Assembly (NCBI GenBank): GCA_963829355.1
Contig: CAWHHZ010000013.1
Span: forward strand, 1-64,000
Length of the DNA: 64,000 nucleotides
Direction of reading: 5' to 3'
Source: CAWHHZ01 sp963829355
Lineage (GTDB): Bacteria > Acidobacteriota > Thermoanaerobaculia > Gp7-AA8 > JAHWKK01
Numbering within the stretch: position 1 is the first letter of the stretch; every line of letters begins with the position of its first letter. The translations under genes and the position numbers were made by a program. Under the pieces are notes generated by a model. The model worked only from the letters and a program-made list of their open reading frames with translations, was not told the origin of the DNA and ran no database searches. Below, one piece after another: positions 44,920-52,821 of the stretch.

Positions 44920-46144
44920 AGAGGAGCACCTCGACCTCATCTCCCGGTGCACGTCCTTCACTATCCCGATCGATGATCACGAAGCCGTCTGCACGCGTCG
45001 TCGACGAGAGAATCGATGCGCCGGACGTCGCGATCGGAACAACCTGGTCGTCGTCAAATACGACGCGCACGTAATCGACCCGTCCCACGGCGGAAGCGAT
45101 CTTTCTCTGCAACGGCGCACGCCGAACCCGATGCGGCCATCCCCGAGGAAGCCCCCCCATCGCACGGATCGCCCGGCCGGCGAAGAACTCGTAGCCGCAG
45201 AGACACGACACGGGATTTCCGGGAAGGAGGAAAACCGGCCGAGCTCCGAGGAATCCGATTCCGGTCGGGGAGGAAGGGCGCATGGCGATCCCATGAACCG
45301 CGAGCTCCCCGAGCTCTGCGACGATTGTCGGTGCGTGATCCTCCGCGCCTACGGAGGAGCCGCCGGTGACCACAACGGCGTCGGCTGTGGATGACATCAG
45401 CACCTCTCGTATCAGTTTCCGATCGTCACGTACGACCTCGTGACGCTGTCCGAGACCGCCGTCCCGCGCCACGAGAGCATCGATCATCAGCGAGTTGCTG
45501 TCGACGATACTGGTTCCTGAAGGCTTCGATCCGGCGGGGAGGAGCTCGTTGCCCGTCGTAAAAATATCGACCACCGGCCGTCGGTACACCTCAATGTCCG
45601 GCAGGCCGATCGACGAGAGCAGAGCAACATCCTGTGCACGCAATCTGCGACCAGTGCGCAGAACGAGCGTGCCAGACGCGATGTCCTCCCCGACGCGCCC
45701 GATGTGCCGTCCCGGCGCAACCGAGTCCCGCACCAGAACCACCCCGTCACGCTCCTCCGCGGACTCGGCGACGAGAATCGCGTCCGCGCCCTCCGGGATC
45801 GGAGCGCCCGTCATGATGCGGATCGCCTCTCCACTCCCCACAGTCCGATCCGACGGAGCCGCCGGAAGAGACTGCCCCACCACACGCAACTGGAGCGGGT
45901 TGTAATCGGTAGCTCCGAACGTTTCCTCGGCACGCACGGCGAACCCGTCCATCGCTGAACGGGAGAAGTGGGGCACGTCGACACTGGAGACGACATCGGA
46001 CGAGAGGACCCGGCCCGCCGCTTCGAGGATAGATATCGCCTCCGTTCCAAGTCGTCGGATACGAGCGTCGAGAAGTGTGAGAACGTCGTCGACGTCCATC
46101 CGCTCACGAAACCCCTTCATGCGTACGTCGTGGTCCACTGCCAT
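44912..46144 (-). CDS. moeA: Molybdopterin molybdenumtransferase MoeA
   Basis: The 410-residue protein is a standard-length MoeA: VPHFSRSAMDGFAVRAEETFG (domain I/II), IMTGAPIPEGADAILVAES, FTTGNELLPAGSKPSGTSIVDSN, and the catalytic VVVTGGSSVGAEDH loop. GLPRGWPHRVRRA and a C-terminal beta-barrel follow. It uses adenylylated molybdopterin and molybdate to make Moco. I use ATG 46144; longer upstream frame sequence has no family similarity. Its stop overlaps the next moeA-like gene by 8 bp, so the two paralogues are coupled and may act in sequence or on different cofactors. Confidence 0.9.
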   Translation of the reverse strand: MAVDHDVRMKGFRERMDVDDVLTLLDARIRRLGTEAISILEAAGRVLSSDVVSSVDVPHFSRSAMDGFAVRAEETFGATDYNPLQLRVVGQSLPAAPSDRTVGSGEAIRIMTGAPIPEGADAILVAESAEERDGVVLVRDSVAPGRHIGRVGEDIASGTLVLRTGRRLRAQDVALLSSIGLPDIEVYRRPVVDIFTTGNELLPAGSKPSGTSIVDSNSLMIDALVARDGGLGQRHEVVRDDRKLIREVLMSSTADAVVVTGGSSVGAEDHAPTIVAELGELAVHGIAMRPSSPTGIGFLGARPVFLLPGNPVSCLCGYEFFAGRAIRAMGGLPRGWPHRVRRAPLQRKIASAVGRVDYVRVVFDDDQVVPIATSGASILSSTTRADGFVIIDRDSEGRAPGDEVEVLLYE

Positions 46145-46226
46145 ACGGCAGAGTCTACCGGAAACCCTTCGAGTGCCCCTCGATCTGTGGATGACATCTT
46201 GCAGCTTTTCCCTCGAGGAGGATTCG

Positions 46227-46463
46227 ATGCTTTTTAAACGGAACAAGCAGCATGAGCTCGCGAGATTCATGGCCTCGCCCCTCGGCCGGGGGATTCGCGT
46301 CGCGGCGGGATTGGCTTTGATTACTTCCGGTATGGCGCGGCGCGACAGGAGTGGTCTCGCACTCGCCGCTCTCGGTCTGGTACCGCTGATGGCGGGCGCG
46401 CTCAACCTCTGCATGCTTGCGCCGCTGCTCGATGAGCCTTTCGACGGCTCCGAGCTGCGATAA
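46227..46463 (+). CDS. DUF2892 (YgaP transmembrane-like) protein
   Basis: The 78-residue protein has two hydrophobic helices, GIRVAAGLALITSGMA and LALAALGLVPLMAGALNLCMLAPL. The GALNLCMLAPL ending matches the DUF2892/YgaP-like membrane motif, with its Asn and Cys. The start ATG 46227 is preceded by an excellent Shine-Dalgarno sequence (CGAGGAGGATTCG), which decides it over earlier in-frame ATGs. Such proteins are often found near sulfide or thiol enzymes, but none is adjacent. It is divergent from moeA. Confidence 0.82.
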   Translation: MLFKRNKQHELARFMASPLGRGIRVAAGLALITSGMARRDRSGLALAALGLVPLMAGALNLCMLAPLLDEPFDGSELR

Positions 46464-46586
46464 AGGGGTCTCCGCCGCCAGCACCCAGGCGGAATGACAG
46501 ACGGGCGAGTCATTTCACTCCACTGGCGACAGCGCCACGACCGAATCAGGACCGGCGGAGTATGATGGTTCCGGCGAGTGGGTACG

Positions 46587-47117
46587 ATGGGACTTCGTGG
46601 CAGCCTCAGGACGATGCCGGTTTACGAACTGCTGATGTGGATCAGCCAGTTCCAGAAGAGCGGTCTGCTGAGAATCTACGTACAGGACGATTCGATGGAG
46701 CTAGGGTTCGAGAATGGCTTCGCCACCTACTCCTCATCTTCCCGGGAGAATGGCACCCTGGGGCGTCTGCTGATGAACAAGGGCGTGATCACCGAAGAGA
46801 TGCACGAGCGGGCGCGAAAGCTCCGGACCGACGGCTCTGTGGCCGTCGCCAAGGGACTGCTCGATCTGGGGCTGATGCCGGAGGAGGAACTCCGTCGCTA
46901 TCTTCGAAAGAAGATCGAGATGGAACTGTTCGATCTGTTTCGGGAAACCGAGGGCGAGTTCAGATTCAATCCGGACGAGCGGCCCGCAATCGATCTCCTG
47001 CCTCTTCGCGTCAACGTCTCGAATCTTCTTCTTCGCGTGATGCAGCAGATGGACGAGAACGAGGCCTACGATTTCGATGCGTCCGGGATCCATCTGCAGA
47101 TCCCACCCGAGCAGTAA
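46587..47117 (+). CDS. DUF4388 domain protein
   Basis: The 176-residue protein begins with the DUF4388 signature: GLRGSLRTMPVYELLMWISQFQKSGLLRI followed by a helical region (ITEEMHERARKLR) and RKKIEMELFDLFRETEGEFRF. DUF4388 (PatA N-terminal-like) proteins are common in Myxococcota and Acidobacteriota and are thought to be signalling adaptors. The start may also be GTG 46578, which adds three residues. No partner kinase is adjacent. The protein ends 17 bp before the convergent deaminase-like gene. Confidence 0.75.
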   Translation: MGLRGSLRTMPVYELLMWISQFQKSGLLRIYVQDDSMELGFENGFATYSSSSRENGTLGRLLMNKGVITEEMHERARKLRTDGSVAVAKGLLDLGLMPEEELRRYLRKKIEMELFDLFRETEGEFRFNPDERPAIDLLPLRVNVSNLLLRVMQQMDENEAYDFDASGIHLQIPPEQ

Positions 47118-47133
47118 GCGCCGTTGGCGCCGC

Positions 47134-48807
47134 TCACCGGTTCGTGTTTCTCTTTCGTATTTGCCAGAGAAGGTGGCTCAGGTAGGGCCGGCGCGTCTCT
47201 CCCGTCGTCACCATCAGAAGCTTCGTGATCTTGAGCTCGAGCGGATCGGTGTAGAGCAGGATCAGCATTTCGCGGATGTAGTCCGTGTTGAGCGTCACGT
47301 AGTTGTCGGTGCCGACTCCGAGGCGCAGACCCTTCTTTTCCCACCACGAGAACGGATGGTCCTTCTCATTCTCGACCGCGCCGGTGAGTTTCCGGTTCGA
47401 TGACGGAAGGGCGATCAGGCCGACTCCCTTGTTGATCATCCTGTTGATCACGTCGTGCTGGTAGTGCTCGAGCTCGCGCGCCTGGTGGAACTTTGCCTTC
47501 GTGAACAGGAGCTCTTCGACGGCGTCCAGCCGGACTCCCCTCATCAGCTTCTCACCGATCTCGTCACGTCCGTTCCACGAGAGGTCCGCGAGCTCGCTCG
47601 CGTCGGTACTGCCGAGCGGAACGGGAGTCTCCTGGCGGTTCAGCCGCAACACCCTCTGCATCATCCGGTGGAAGTAGTGGTTCGGGTTGATCCCGAGACT
47701 GAGCCCGTGCTCGATCGCGTCGACATGCCAGATGTTCATCGCGTTGTCGACCGCCTGGATCCCCTGACGGAGTGTGTCCCACGTTTCACCATGATGGCTG
47801 CGCGCACTGAAACCATACGCCTGCAGCTTCCGGATGCCGATTCTCATCTCCTGGAAGTGAACTTTTCTGTAGAAGCCTCGCTCGTTCCCGACCGTGTCGA
47901 TCTCGGTGACGACATCGCTCAGCTCTGGATGCCGCCTGAGCAGATCGACGATCTCACTCACCTGCGCGTCGAAGTGCGCGCGTTTGGAGGAGAAATTCAC
48001 CGCATCATAGAACCCGGACTCCTTCCGGAAGCTCGGCGCGAGGATGAACGTGAACTCCTTTGCTTCGCGCTGAAAGTCGGTGAAACCTTCGTAGAGGCCG
48101 AGAACGACGTCGTCGGGAGTCAGATCGTCGATTCCGGGGATCTGCTCAGCAGAGTCTGTGGTCGAGCGGAACAGCGTGAACTTCAGACGGATGGAGCCGA
48201 CGTTGAAACGCCGGTAGAGCGTCTCCGCCATGTGATACGCAGCGGCTCGGTGAGCTTCCCGGGTAGTGAGGACGAGCTTGGCGAGATAGAGAATCCTGAG
48301 ATACGTGTCGAAACGCTCTCCTTCCCTGAGCCTGATCAGCCGGTCGACGTCCGCGATGCTCGAGATCGGAAGGCTCTCGGGACCGTACACCTCGGCGATC
48401 TTCTTCTCATACACCTTGCGGTCCGGTCCGGTGAGAAGCTCGATCAGACGGGGCGCGATGAATCCGGCATCGAGAGAGCCGGTCAGGTGAGTATGCTCGT
48501 CGCGATACGGAAGCGGGAAGGATCGGAGAAACGCGTAGAGCGCCTTCGAGAAGGGGTGAGCGAACAGCTCCTCGATCTTTGCCTGGTCGGTTCGGAACCG
48601 CCGGAGGAGATCGTGAAAGTCGCGAATCGCCGCGCCCATCTCCCCGTCGTCTTCCGCACGTGGCGACAGCTCGGCCAGCTCGAGCGTGTTCTCCAGAGTG
48701 AGGCCGTTGGTTTCGCTGACGAGCTCCGCAATGAAGCGCTCCAGCCGGTCCACGAGCGCCGTCTGCGCCGGAGAGGCTTCTGGTTCGTGTGATTCACTCT
48801 CGTTCAT
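47134..48807 (-). CDS. Adenosine-deaminase-superfamily metallohydrolase
   Basis: The 557-residue protein has the TIM-barrel deaminase metal motifs: RDEHTHLTGSL (H-x-H near residue 107), GFSARSHHGET (the His-x-Gly-Glu site) and LGVGTDNYVTL (metal aspartate), all in the usual order. An N-terminal helical domain of about 100 residues and several insertions distinguish it from ordinary adenosine deaminase (about 340), more like an AMP deaminase. The substrate is uncertain. The ATG 48807 overlaps the ATP-grasp stop (ATGA); a GTG at 48816 is an alternative. The pair looks translationally coupled. Confidence 0.78.
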   Translation of the reverse strand: MNESESHEPEASPAQTALVDRLERFIAELVSETNGLTLENTLELAELSPRAEDDGEMGAAIRDFHDLLRRFRTDQAKIEELFAHPFSKALYAFLRSFPLPYRDEHTHLTGSLDAGFIAPRLIELLTGPDRKVYEKKIAEVYGPESLPISSIADVDRLIRLREGERFDTYLRILYLAKLVLTTREAHRAAAYHMAETLYRRFNVGSIRLKFTLFRSTTDSAEQIPGIDDLTPDDVVLGLYEGFTDFQREAKEFTFILAPSFRKESGFYDAVNFSSKRAHFDAQVSEIVDLLRRHPELSDVVTEIDTVGNERGFYRKVHFQEMRIGIRKLQAYGFSARSHHGETWDTLRQGIQAVDNAMNIWHVDAIEHGLSLGINPNHYFHRMMQRVLRLNRQETPVPLGSTDASELADLSWNGRDEIGEKLMRGVRLDAVEELLFTKAKFHQARELEHYQHDVINRMINKGVGLIALPSSNRKLTGAVENEKDHPFSWWEKKGLRLGVGTDNYVTLNTDYIREMLILLYTDPLELKITKLLMVTTGETRRPYLSHLLWQIRKRNTNR

Positions 48808-49649
48808 CGTAGCCACATTGCGAAGACTGCTGCGAAGCGTTCGGGTGAGGCTGGATCCATGTTGAAGTACAGCGACGGCTCGATCAGTTCGAGCTCCATC
48901 AGCAGCCAGCGATCTTCGTGCCGCACCAGGTCGACACGAGCGTACAGCAGATCCTGACCAATGGCATCCATGACTTTTCTGCCGGCCTGTCGGATAGGCT
49001 CGTCGGCCGAGATCGACTCGAGAATGCCGCCGTGCTCCTCCTGCACCCGGTAATCGCCCGCTTTCGGTGTCTTCCTGATCGCGTGACTGAGCTCGCCGCC
49101 GAAATAGAAGAGCGACACCTCACCCTCGGCGATCACCGACTCGATGAACGGCTGAACGAGCCAGTTCCCCGTCCGGCAGATCTGTTCGAGCGCTTCGTGG
49201 TCGTTGCGCGGACGGCGATGCGTGTTGGTGGCGTTCGCGCTGATCGCCGGCTTCAGGATGATTTCGGTTTCATCCCACGATTCGATCCGCTGTAGGCCGG
49301 CCTCGACGATGCCGTTGTTGATGAGCGCTGTCGGCACGATCGGGACTCCGCGGCTCTGGAGGTCCAGGAGATAGCGCTTGTCGATGTTCCACCGGACGAC
49401 ATCGAGCGGGTTCTCGAGTCGGCTCGTGCCCGAGATCGTCTCGAGAACGGCTAGAAACTCCGCAGCGTGATGGTAATAGTCCCACGGAGTACGGATGAGA
49501 ACGACGGCGTATTCGGACCAGTCGGAACCGGAACGCCAGGGAACGAACGACACCGCCCATCCGCGTCGGGCGAGAGGCTCGACGAGCAGCTCGTCATAGC
49601 TGAAGAATCCTTCGAGACTCTCCATCGACAGAAATGCGCACCGCCTCAT
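48804..49649 (-). CDS. ATP-grasp domain protein
   Basis: The 281-residue protein has an ATP-grasp fold: ILKPAISANATNTH (lid lysine), WLVQPFIESVIAEGEVSLFYF, and LLMELELIEPSLYFNMDPA with the terminal metal ligands Glu and Asn. It resembles RimK-like or DcsG-like ligases that join a carboxylate and an amine or hydroxylamine. It starts at ATG 49649 and overlaps the deaminase-like gene by ATGA. The substrate is not known. Pairing of a ligase with a deaminase-like hydrolase is unusual. Confidence 0.72.
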   Translation of the reverse strand: MRRCAFLSMESLEGFFSYDELLVEPLARRGWAVSFVPWRSGSDWSEYAVVLIRTPWDYYHHAAEFLAVLETISGTSRLENPLDVVRWNIDKRYLLDLQSRGVPIVPTALINNGIVEAGLQRIESWDETEIILKPAISANATNTHRRPRNDHEALEQICRTGNWLVQPFIESVIAEGEVSLFYFGGELSHAIRKTPKAGDYRVQEEHGGILESISADEPIRQAGRKVMDAIGQDLLYARVDLVRHEDRWLLMELELIEPSLYFNMDPASPERFAAVFAMWLR

Positions 49650-49717
49650 GGGAGCGAATCATAGCCGGGCTCGCGTATTTCCCGTCCGTCACGAGTTGCG
49701 TCGATTGACGAACAAGC

Positions 49718-49814
49718 GTCATCCTGAGCCGCCGGAGGACGGTCGAAGGATCGCGTCGAGTCATACTCATCAGAAGTCAGGACGTACGCGATCCTTCGCT
49801 TCGCTCAGGATGAC
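49718..49814. repeat. Intergenic GTCATCCTGAG repeat, copy 5
   Basis: The left arm GTCATCCTGAGCCGCCGGAGG and the right arm CTTCGCTCAGGATGAC are inverted, with GAAGGATCGCG opposite CGCGATCCTTCG. The right part is in frame with trmL and gives its final residues HPERSEGSRTS and its stop. Confidence 0.8.
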
Positions 49815-50265
49815 AATCCTGCTTCTGTCTCAGCGCTTCGAACAGGGCGACGGCGGCGGCGGTCGAGAGGTTGAGGCTGCGCACCTCGGAGGTGTCGATC
49901 GGGATGCGGGCGAGGTTGGGCTCGTAGCGCCGCAGGATCGCGTCGGGAAGTCCTCTTGTCTCGGGGCCGAAGATGAGAACTTCGACCTCCGTGAGATCAA
50001 CTTCCCATAGCGAACGCTCTGCTTTCGTCGAGAGGAAGCATGCTTTGCCGAGCGCCGGGAGCGCCTCCTCGAACGCGGGCCAGTCGGGCCAGAGCTTCAC
50101 GGAGACCCTTTCCCAGTAATCGAGCCCGGCGCGGCGCACTTCCCGGTCACTCAGCGAAAAGCCGAGCGGCTCGATCAGATGGAGCTTCGATCCGGTGGCG
50201 AGACAGGTGCGGCCGATGTTGCCGGTGTTCCAGTGGATCTCCGGCTCGTAGAGCACGACGTGCAT
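49777..50265 (-). CDS. trmL: tRNA (cytidine(34)-2'-O)-methyltransferase TrmL
   Basis: The 162-residue SPOUT methyltransferase has the knot motifs NTGNIGRTCLATGSKLHLIEP, LIFGPETRGLP and RSLNLSTAAAVALFEALRQ. TrmL methylates the wobble base 34 of tRNA-Leu isoacceptors. The expected end is about LFEALRQ; the last 14 residues or so (containing HPERSEGS) are encoded by the intergenic repeat, which also supplies the stop. It follows the HspQ gene directly, with one base between the two. Confidence 0.92.
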   Translation of the reverse strand: MHVVLYEPEIHWNTGNIGRTCLATGSKLHLIEPLGFSLSDREVRRAGLDYWERVSVKLWPDWPAFEEALPALGKACFLSTKAERSLWEVDLTEVEVLIFGPETRGLPDAILRRYEPNLARIPIDTSEVRSLNLSTAAAVALFEALRQKQDCHPERSEGSRTS

Positions 50266-50604
50266 TCAGTTGGTCTTCTGCAGCGGTACCCAGCGGCCCT
50301 CTTCGTAGCGGTCGAACAGGCGGGGAAAGAGCGGATGGTCGATCGCCTCGTCATCCTCGTCCGAGGGCTCGAGGTTCTTCTCGGCCACGTAAGTGGTGTG
50401 CGACTCGCCGTCGACGAGCACGTGGTACCACGGACGGTCTTTCGGTGGACGGCTCTGCGCGACTTCCTCGTACCACTCCTCGGTTCCGGAAAAGTCCGGA
50501 TCCACGTCGTAGATGATGCCGCGGTAATCGAAGAGCAGGTGGTGGACGACCTGCCCCACCGCAAAGCGCGCGTATTTCTCTTCCATGTCGTGATCGTATC
50601 CCAT
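50266..50604 (-). CDS. hspQ: HspQ/YccV-like protein
   Basis: The 112-residue protein has the HspQ pattern: ARFAVGQVVHHLLFDYRGIIYDVDP, then PWYHVLVDGESHTTYVAEKNLEP. HspQ is a small beta-barrel that binds hemimethylated DNA in some bacteria and acts as a substrate and specificity enhancer of Lon protease in others. The start ATG 50604 overlaps the UDG stop (TGATG); an ATG at 50586 is a shorter option. The gene sits between UDG and trmL on one operon-like run. Confidence 0.87.
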   Translation of the reverse strand: MGYDHDMEEKYARFAVGQVVHHLLFDYRGIIYDVDPDFSGTEEWYEEVAQSRPPKDRPWYHVLVDGESHTTYVAEKNLEPSDEDDEAIDHPLFPRLFDRYEEGRWVPLQKTN

Positions 50605-51236
50605 CAGCTCCCCATCCATTCACGTACCGTGCGCAGATCCTCGACGAAAGCCGCCCGCTCGTCTCTCCTGGCCCGATCGTCGGGCGCCCTCAGAATGGCG
50701 GAAGGGTGAATGGTCGCCCCGGCTCTCGGCGCAAACGGGTGGTCGATCATCCTGCCGCGATCGACGGTCACGCGGAACGATGATCCGAACATCGCCTTCG
50801 CTGCCGTTGCGCCGAGACAGAGGAGCACCTCGGGGCGCACAACCGCGATCTCCGCCTCCAGCCACGGAAGACAAGCCAGGATCTCGACCGCGTTCGGCTT
50901 CTTGTGGATTCTCCGTTTGCCGCGCGGCTCCCACTTGAAGTGTTTGACCACGTTCGTGACGAAGACCTCGCTCCGATCGATCCCCGCCTCCTTCAGTCCT
51001 CGATCGAGCTCGCGCCCCGCCGGGCCGACGAACGGCCGCCCCTCGAGATCCTCTTCGTTCCCCGGCTGCTCACCGATCATGATCACCCGCGCCCGCTTGA
51101 GCCCTTCTCCAAAGACGGTCTGGGTCGCGTGTTTCCAGAGGTCACATCCGCGACAGGTCTCGGAGGTGCGGCGAAGATTTGTGAGGTTCAGCTTTTCGGG
51201 AAGAAACGCCGCAGCGGTAAGGGGCGGACCGGCCAT
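50604..51236 (-). CDS. udgX: UdgX-type uracil-DNA glycosylase (family 4-like)
   Basis: The 210-residue protein has the family-4 motif GEQPGNEED (55-63) and likely Fe-S ligands Cys28, Cys31, Cys122 and Cys140. It also has the UdgX hallmark GKRRIHKKP, with His111 in KRRIH. In Mycobacterium smegmatis UdgX this histidine forms an unusual covalent bond to the abasic DNA after uracil excision. IHPSAILR matches the second active-site motif. It should remove and trap uracil in DNA. It heads the UDG-hspQ-trmL run. Confidence 0.9.
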   Translation of the reverse strand: MAGPPLTAAAFLPEKLNLTNLRRTSETCRGCDLWKHATQTVFGEGLKRARVIMIGEQPGNEEDLEGRPFVGPAGRELDRGLKEAGIDRSEVFVTNVVKHFKWEPRGKRRIHKKPNAVEILACLPWLEAEIAVVRPEVLLCLGATAAKAMFGSSFRVTVDRGRMIDHPFAPRAGATIHPSAILRAPDDRARRDERAAFVEDLRTVREWMGS

Positions 51237-51280
51237 TGAACAAAGGGCGAGCGAGTATCGGGCCAGCGGAACGGCACCTG

Positions 51281-51413
51281 GTCATCTTGAGCCGCCGGAT
51301 CCCGCGAAGCGGGAGAAGGACGGTCGAAGGATCGCGTGGAGCCTACCGGCCCGAAGTTCGGCTAGAGTCAGGACGTACCCGATCCTTCCCCCGCGGAGCG
51401 GGGTCAGGATGAC
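51281..51413. repeat. Intergenic GTCATCTTGAG repeat, copy 6
   Basis: The unit has GTCATCTTGAGCCGCCGGAT on the left and GGGGTCAGGATGAC on the right. An internal CCCGCGAAGCGGG hairpin and a GGATCGCG/GATCC pair add structure. It lies between the divergent UDG and recA genes. Confidence 0.75.
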
Positions 51414-51523
51414 TGGTTTCGATCGAGCTCGCTGGCCGCTCTTCTCCCGCCAGTTCGACCACCGTTCTGTGCTCAAATCCGTTTTCACAATTCTACTCCT
51501 CGTGGAATCCGTTCCGAATTTAG

Positions 51524-51545
51524 ACGTTAAATACACCAATAACGT
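51524..51545. promoter_or_regulatory. Perfect ACGTTA-N10-TAACGT dyad upstream of recA promoter
   Basis: The half sites ACGTTA (51524-51529) and TAACGT (51540-51545) are perfectly inverted around 10 bases. The site lies 8 bp upstream of the -35 box. It does not match the LexA boxes of E. coli or Gram-positives. It could bind the regulator of the SOS response in this phylum or an activator; the evidence is sequence symmetry and position only. Confidence 0.45.
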
Positions 51546-51552
51546 AATTTTC

Positions 51553-51582
51553 TTGACTCGCTCCGAGACCCGACCGTAAACT
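51553..51582 (+). promoter_or_regulatory. Likely sigma-70 promoter of recA
   Basis: TTGACT (51553-51558) and TAAACT (51577-51582) are separated by 18 bases, a good -35/-10 pair. The recA start lies 105 bp further on, with an AAGGAG ribosome site in the leader. Confidence 0.65.
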
Positions 51583-51686
51583 CGCTCCCGGTCACACAGC
51601 CGACGGATTCAATTCGTTATCGTCCGGCAGAACACACCTCCTCGGACGGACCGACAAAGGACAATTTTCCGAAGGAGTCACTAATT

Positions 51687-52760
51687 ATGGCAAGCCCAAC
51701 ATCAGAAAAACTCAAAGCAGCCGAAGCCGCCCTCTCCCAGATCGAACGCCAGTTCGGCAAGGGTTCGATCATGCGGCTCGGTCAACAGGAAACACTTTCG
51801 ATCAGCGCGATCTCCACCGGTTCGATCGGTGTTGACGCCGCTCTCGGAATCGGCGGAATGCCCCGCGGTCGCATCGTCGAGATCTACGGGCCGGAGTCGT
51901 CGGGTAAGACGACGCTCTCCCTTCAGGTCGTCGGACAGGCGCAGAAGGCAGGTGGTCTCGCCGCATTCATCGACGCGGAGCATGCGCTCGACGCCGAGTA
52001 CGCCACCAAGCTCGGCGTCGATGTCGACAATCTCCTTGTCTCGCAGCCAGACAGTGGTGAGCAGGCACTCGAGATTGCAGAGATGCTCGTCCGCTCCGGA
52101 GCGATCGACATCATCGTGATCGACTCGGTCGCCGCGCTCGTGCCGCGCGCCGAGCTCGAGGGTGAGATGGGCGACAGTCACGTCGGACTTCAGGCCCGCC
52201 TGATGTCGCAGGCGCTGCGTAAGCTGACCGCGATCGTCGCGAAGTCACACACGTCGCTGATCTTCATCAACCAGATCCGAGAGAAGATCGGTGTCATGTT
52301 CGGCAGCCCGGAAACGACCTCGGGTGGACGAGCGCTGAAGTTCTACAGCTCGGTCCGGGTCGACATCCGCCGCATCGCGTCGATCAAGGAAGGTGACGTC
52401 GTCACCGGATCGCGGGTCAAGGTCAAGATCGTCAAGAACAAGTGCGCGGCGCCGTTCCGGCAGGCCGAGTTCGACATCAACTACGGCGAAGGCATCTCCC
52501 GCGAGGGCGAGATCCTCGACCTGGCGCTCGAGCACAAGATCGCCGACAAGTCCGGCTCCTGGTTCTCCTACGGCGACGTCCGTCTCGGACAGGGCCGCGA
52601 GAACTCGAAGAACTTCATCAAGGAGAACCCGGACCTCAGCGCAGAGATGGAAGCGAAAGTCCGCGTGGCTCTCGGAATCGGGCCTCGCGAGCTGAAGGTC
52701 ATCGAAGGCGGCGACGGCGCTGCCGACGACAAGGACAAGAAGAAGAGCGCAAGCAAGTAG
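51687..52760 (+). CDS. recA: Recombinase RecA
   Basis: The 357-residue protein has Walker A GPESSGKT (68-75), the DNA-binding loops (VPRAELEGEMGDSHVG and MFGSPETTSGG), and IDSVAALVPRAELEGEM. Its C-terminus is acidic and lysine-rich (GGDGAADDKDKKKSASK). RecA polymerises on single-stranded DNA, drives strand exchange and activates LexA cleavage. The ribosome site is AAGGAG, 12 bases ahead of ATG. It stands alone with its own promoter and terminator; no recX or lexA follows. Confidence 0.97.
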   Translation: MASPTSEKLKAAEAALSQIERQFGKGSIMRLGQQETLSISAISTGSIGVDAALGIGGMPRGRIVEIYGPESSGKTTLSLQVVGQAQKAGGLAAFIDAEHALDAEYATKLGVDVDNLLVSQPDSGEQALEIAEMLVRSGAIDIIVIDSVAALVPRAELEGEMGDSHVGLQARLMSQALRKLTAIVAKSHTSLIFINQIREKIGVMFGSPETTSGGRALKFYSSVRVDIRRIASIKEGDVVTGSRVKVKIVKNKCAAPFRQAEFDINYGEGISREGEILDLALEHKIADKSGSWFSYGDVRLGQGRENSKNFIKENPDLSAEMEAKVRVALGIGPRELKVIEGGDGAADDKDKKKSASK

Positions 52761-52785
52761 AGAATCCGGCCGTCACACCGGAGGT

Positions 52786-52821
52786 GGGACGGGTGCCGCA
52801 CGGCGCCCGTCCCATTTTTTT
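52786..52821 (+). terminator. Rho-independent terminator of recA
   Basis: GGGACGGGTGCCG (52786-52798) pairs with CGGCGCCCGTCCC (52801-52813) around a tight loop, and is followed by ATTTTTTT (52814-52821). The stem is GC-rich with one mismatched pair and ends in the T-run. Confidence 0.88.

Larger units (their letters stand above)
51237..51686. other. 450-bp intergenic region upstream of recA
   Basis: The left third is a GTCATCTTGAG hairpin repeat (51281-51413). The middle is AT-rich and holds a perfect ACGTTA/TAACGT dyad (51524-51545) and a promoter. The right third is an untranslated leader of about 100 bases with no clear structure, ending in AAGGAG before recA. No gene is visible. Confidence 0.6.

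Noticed and set aside
43393..44976. 527-codon plus-strand frame over the MoeA-PBP gene
   Set aside because: It is a shadow of the minus-strand MoeA fusion, with no motifs of its own.
47455..48792. 445-codon plus-strand frame over the deaminase-like gene
   Set aside because: The opposite strand has the H-x-H, HxGE and D metal motifs in order; this frame has none.
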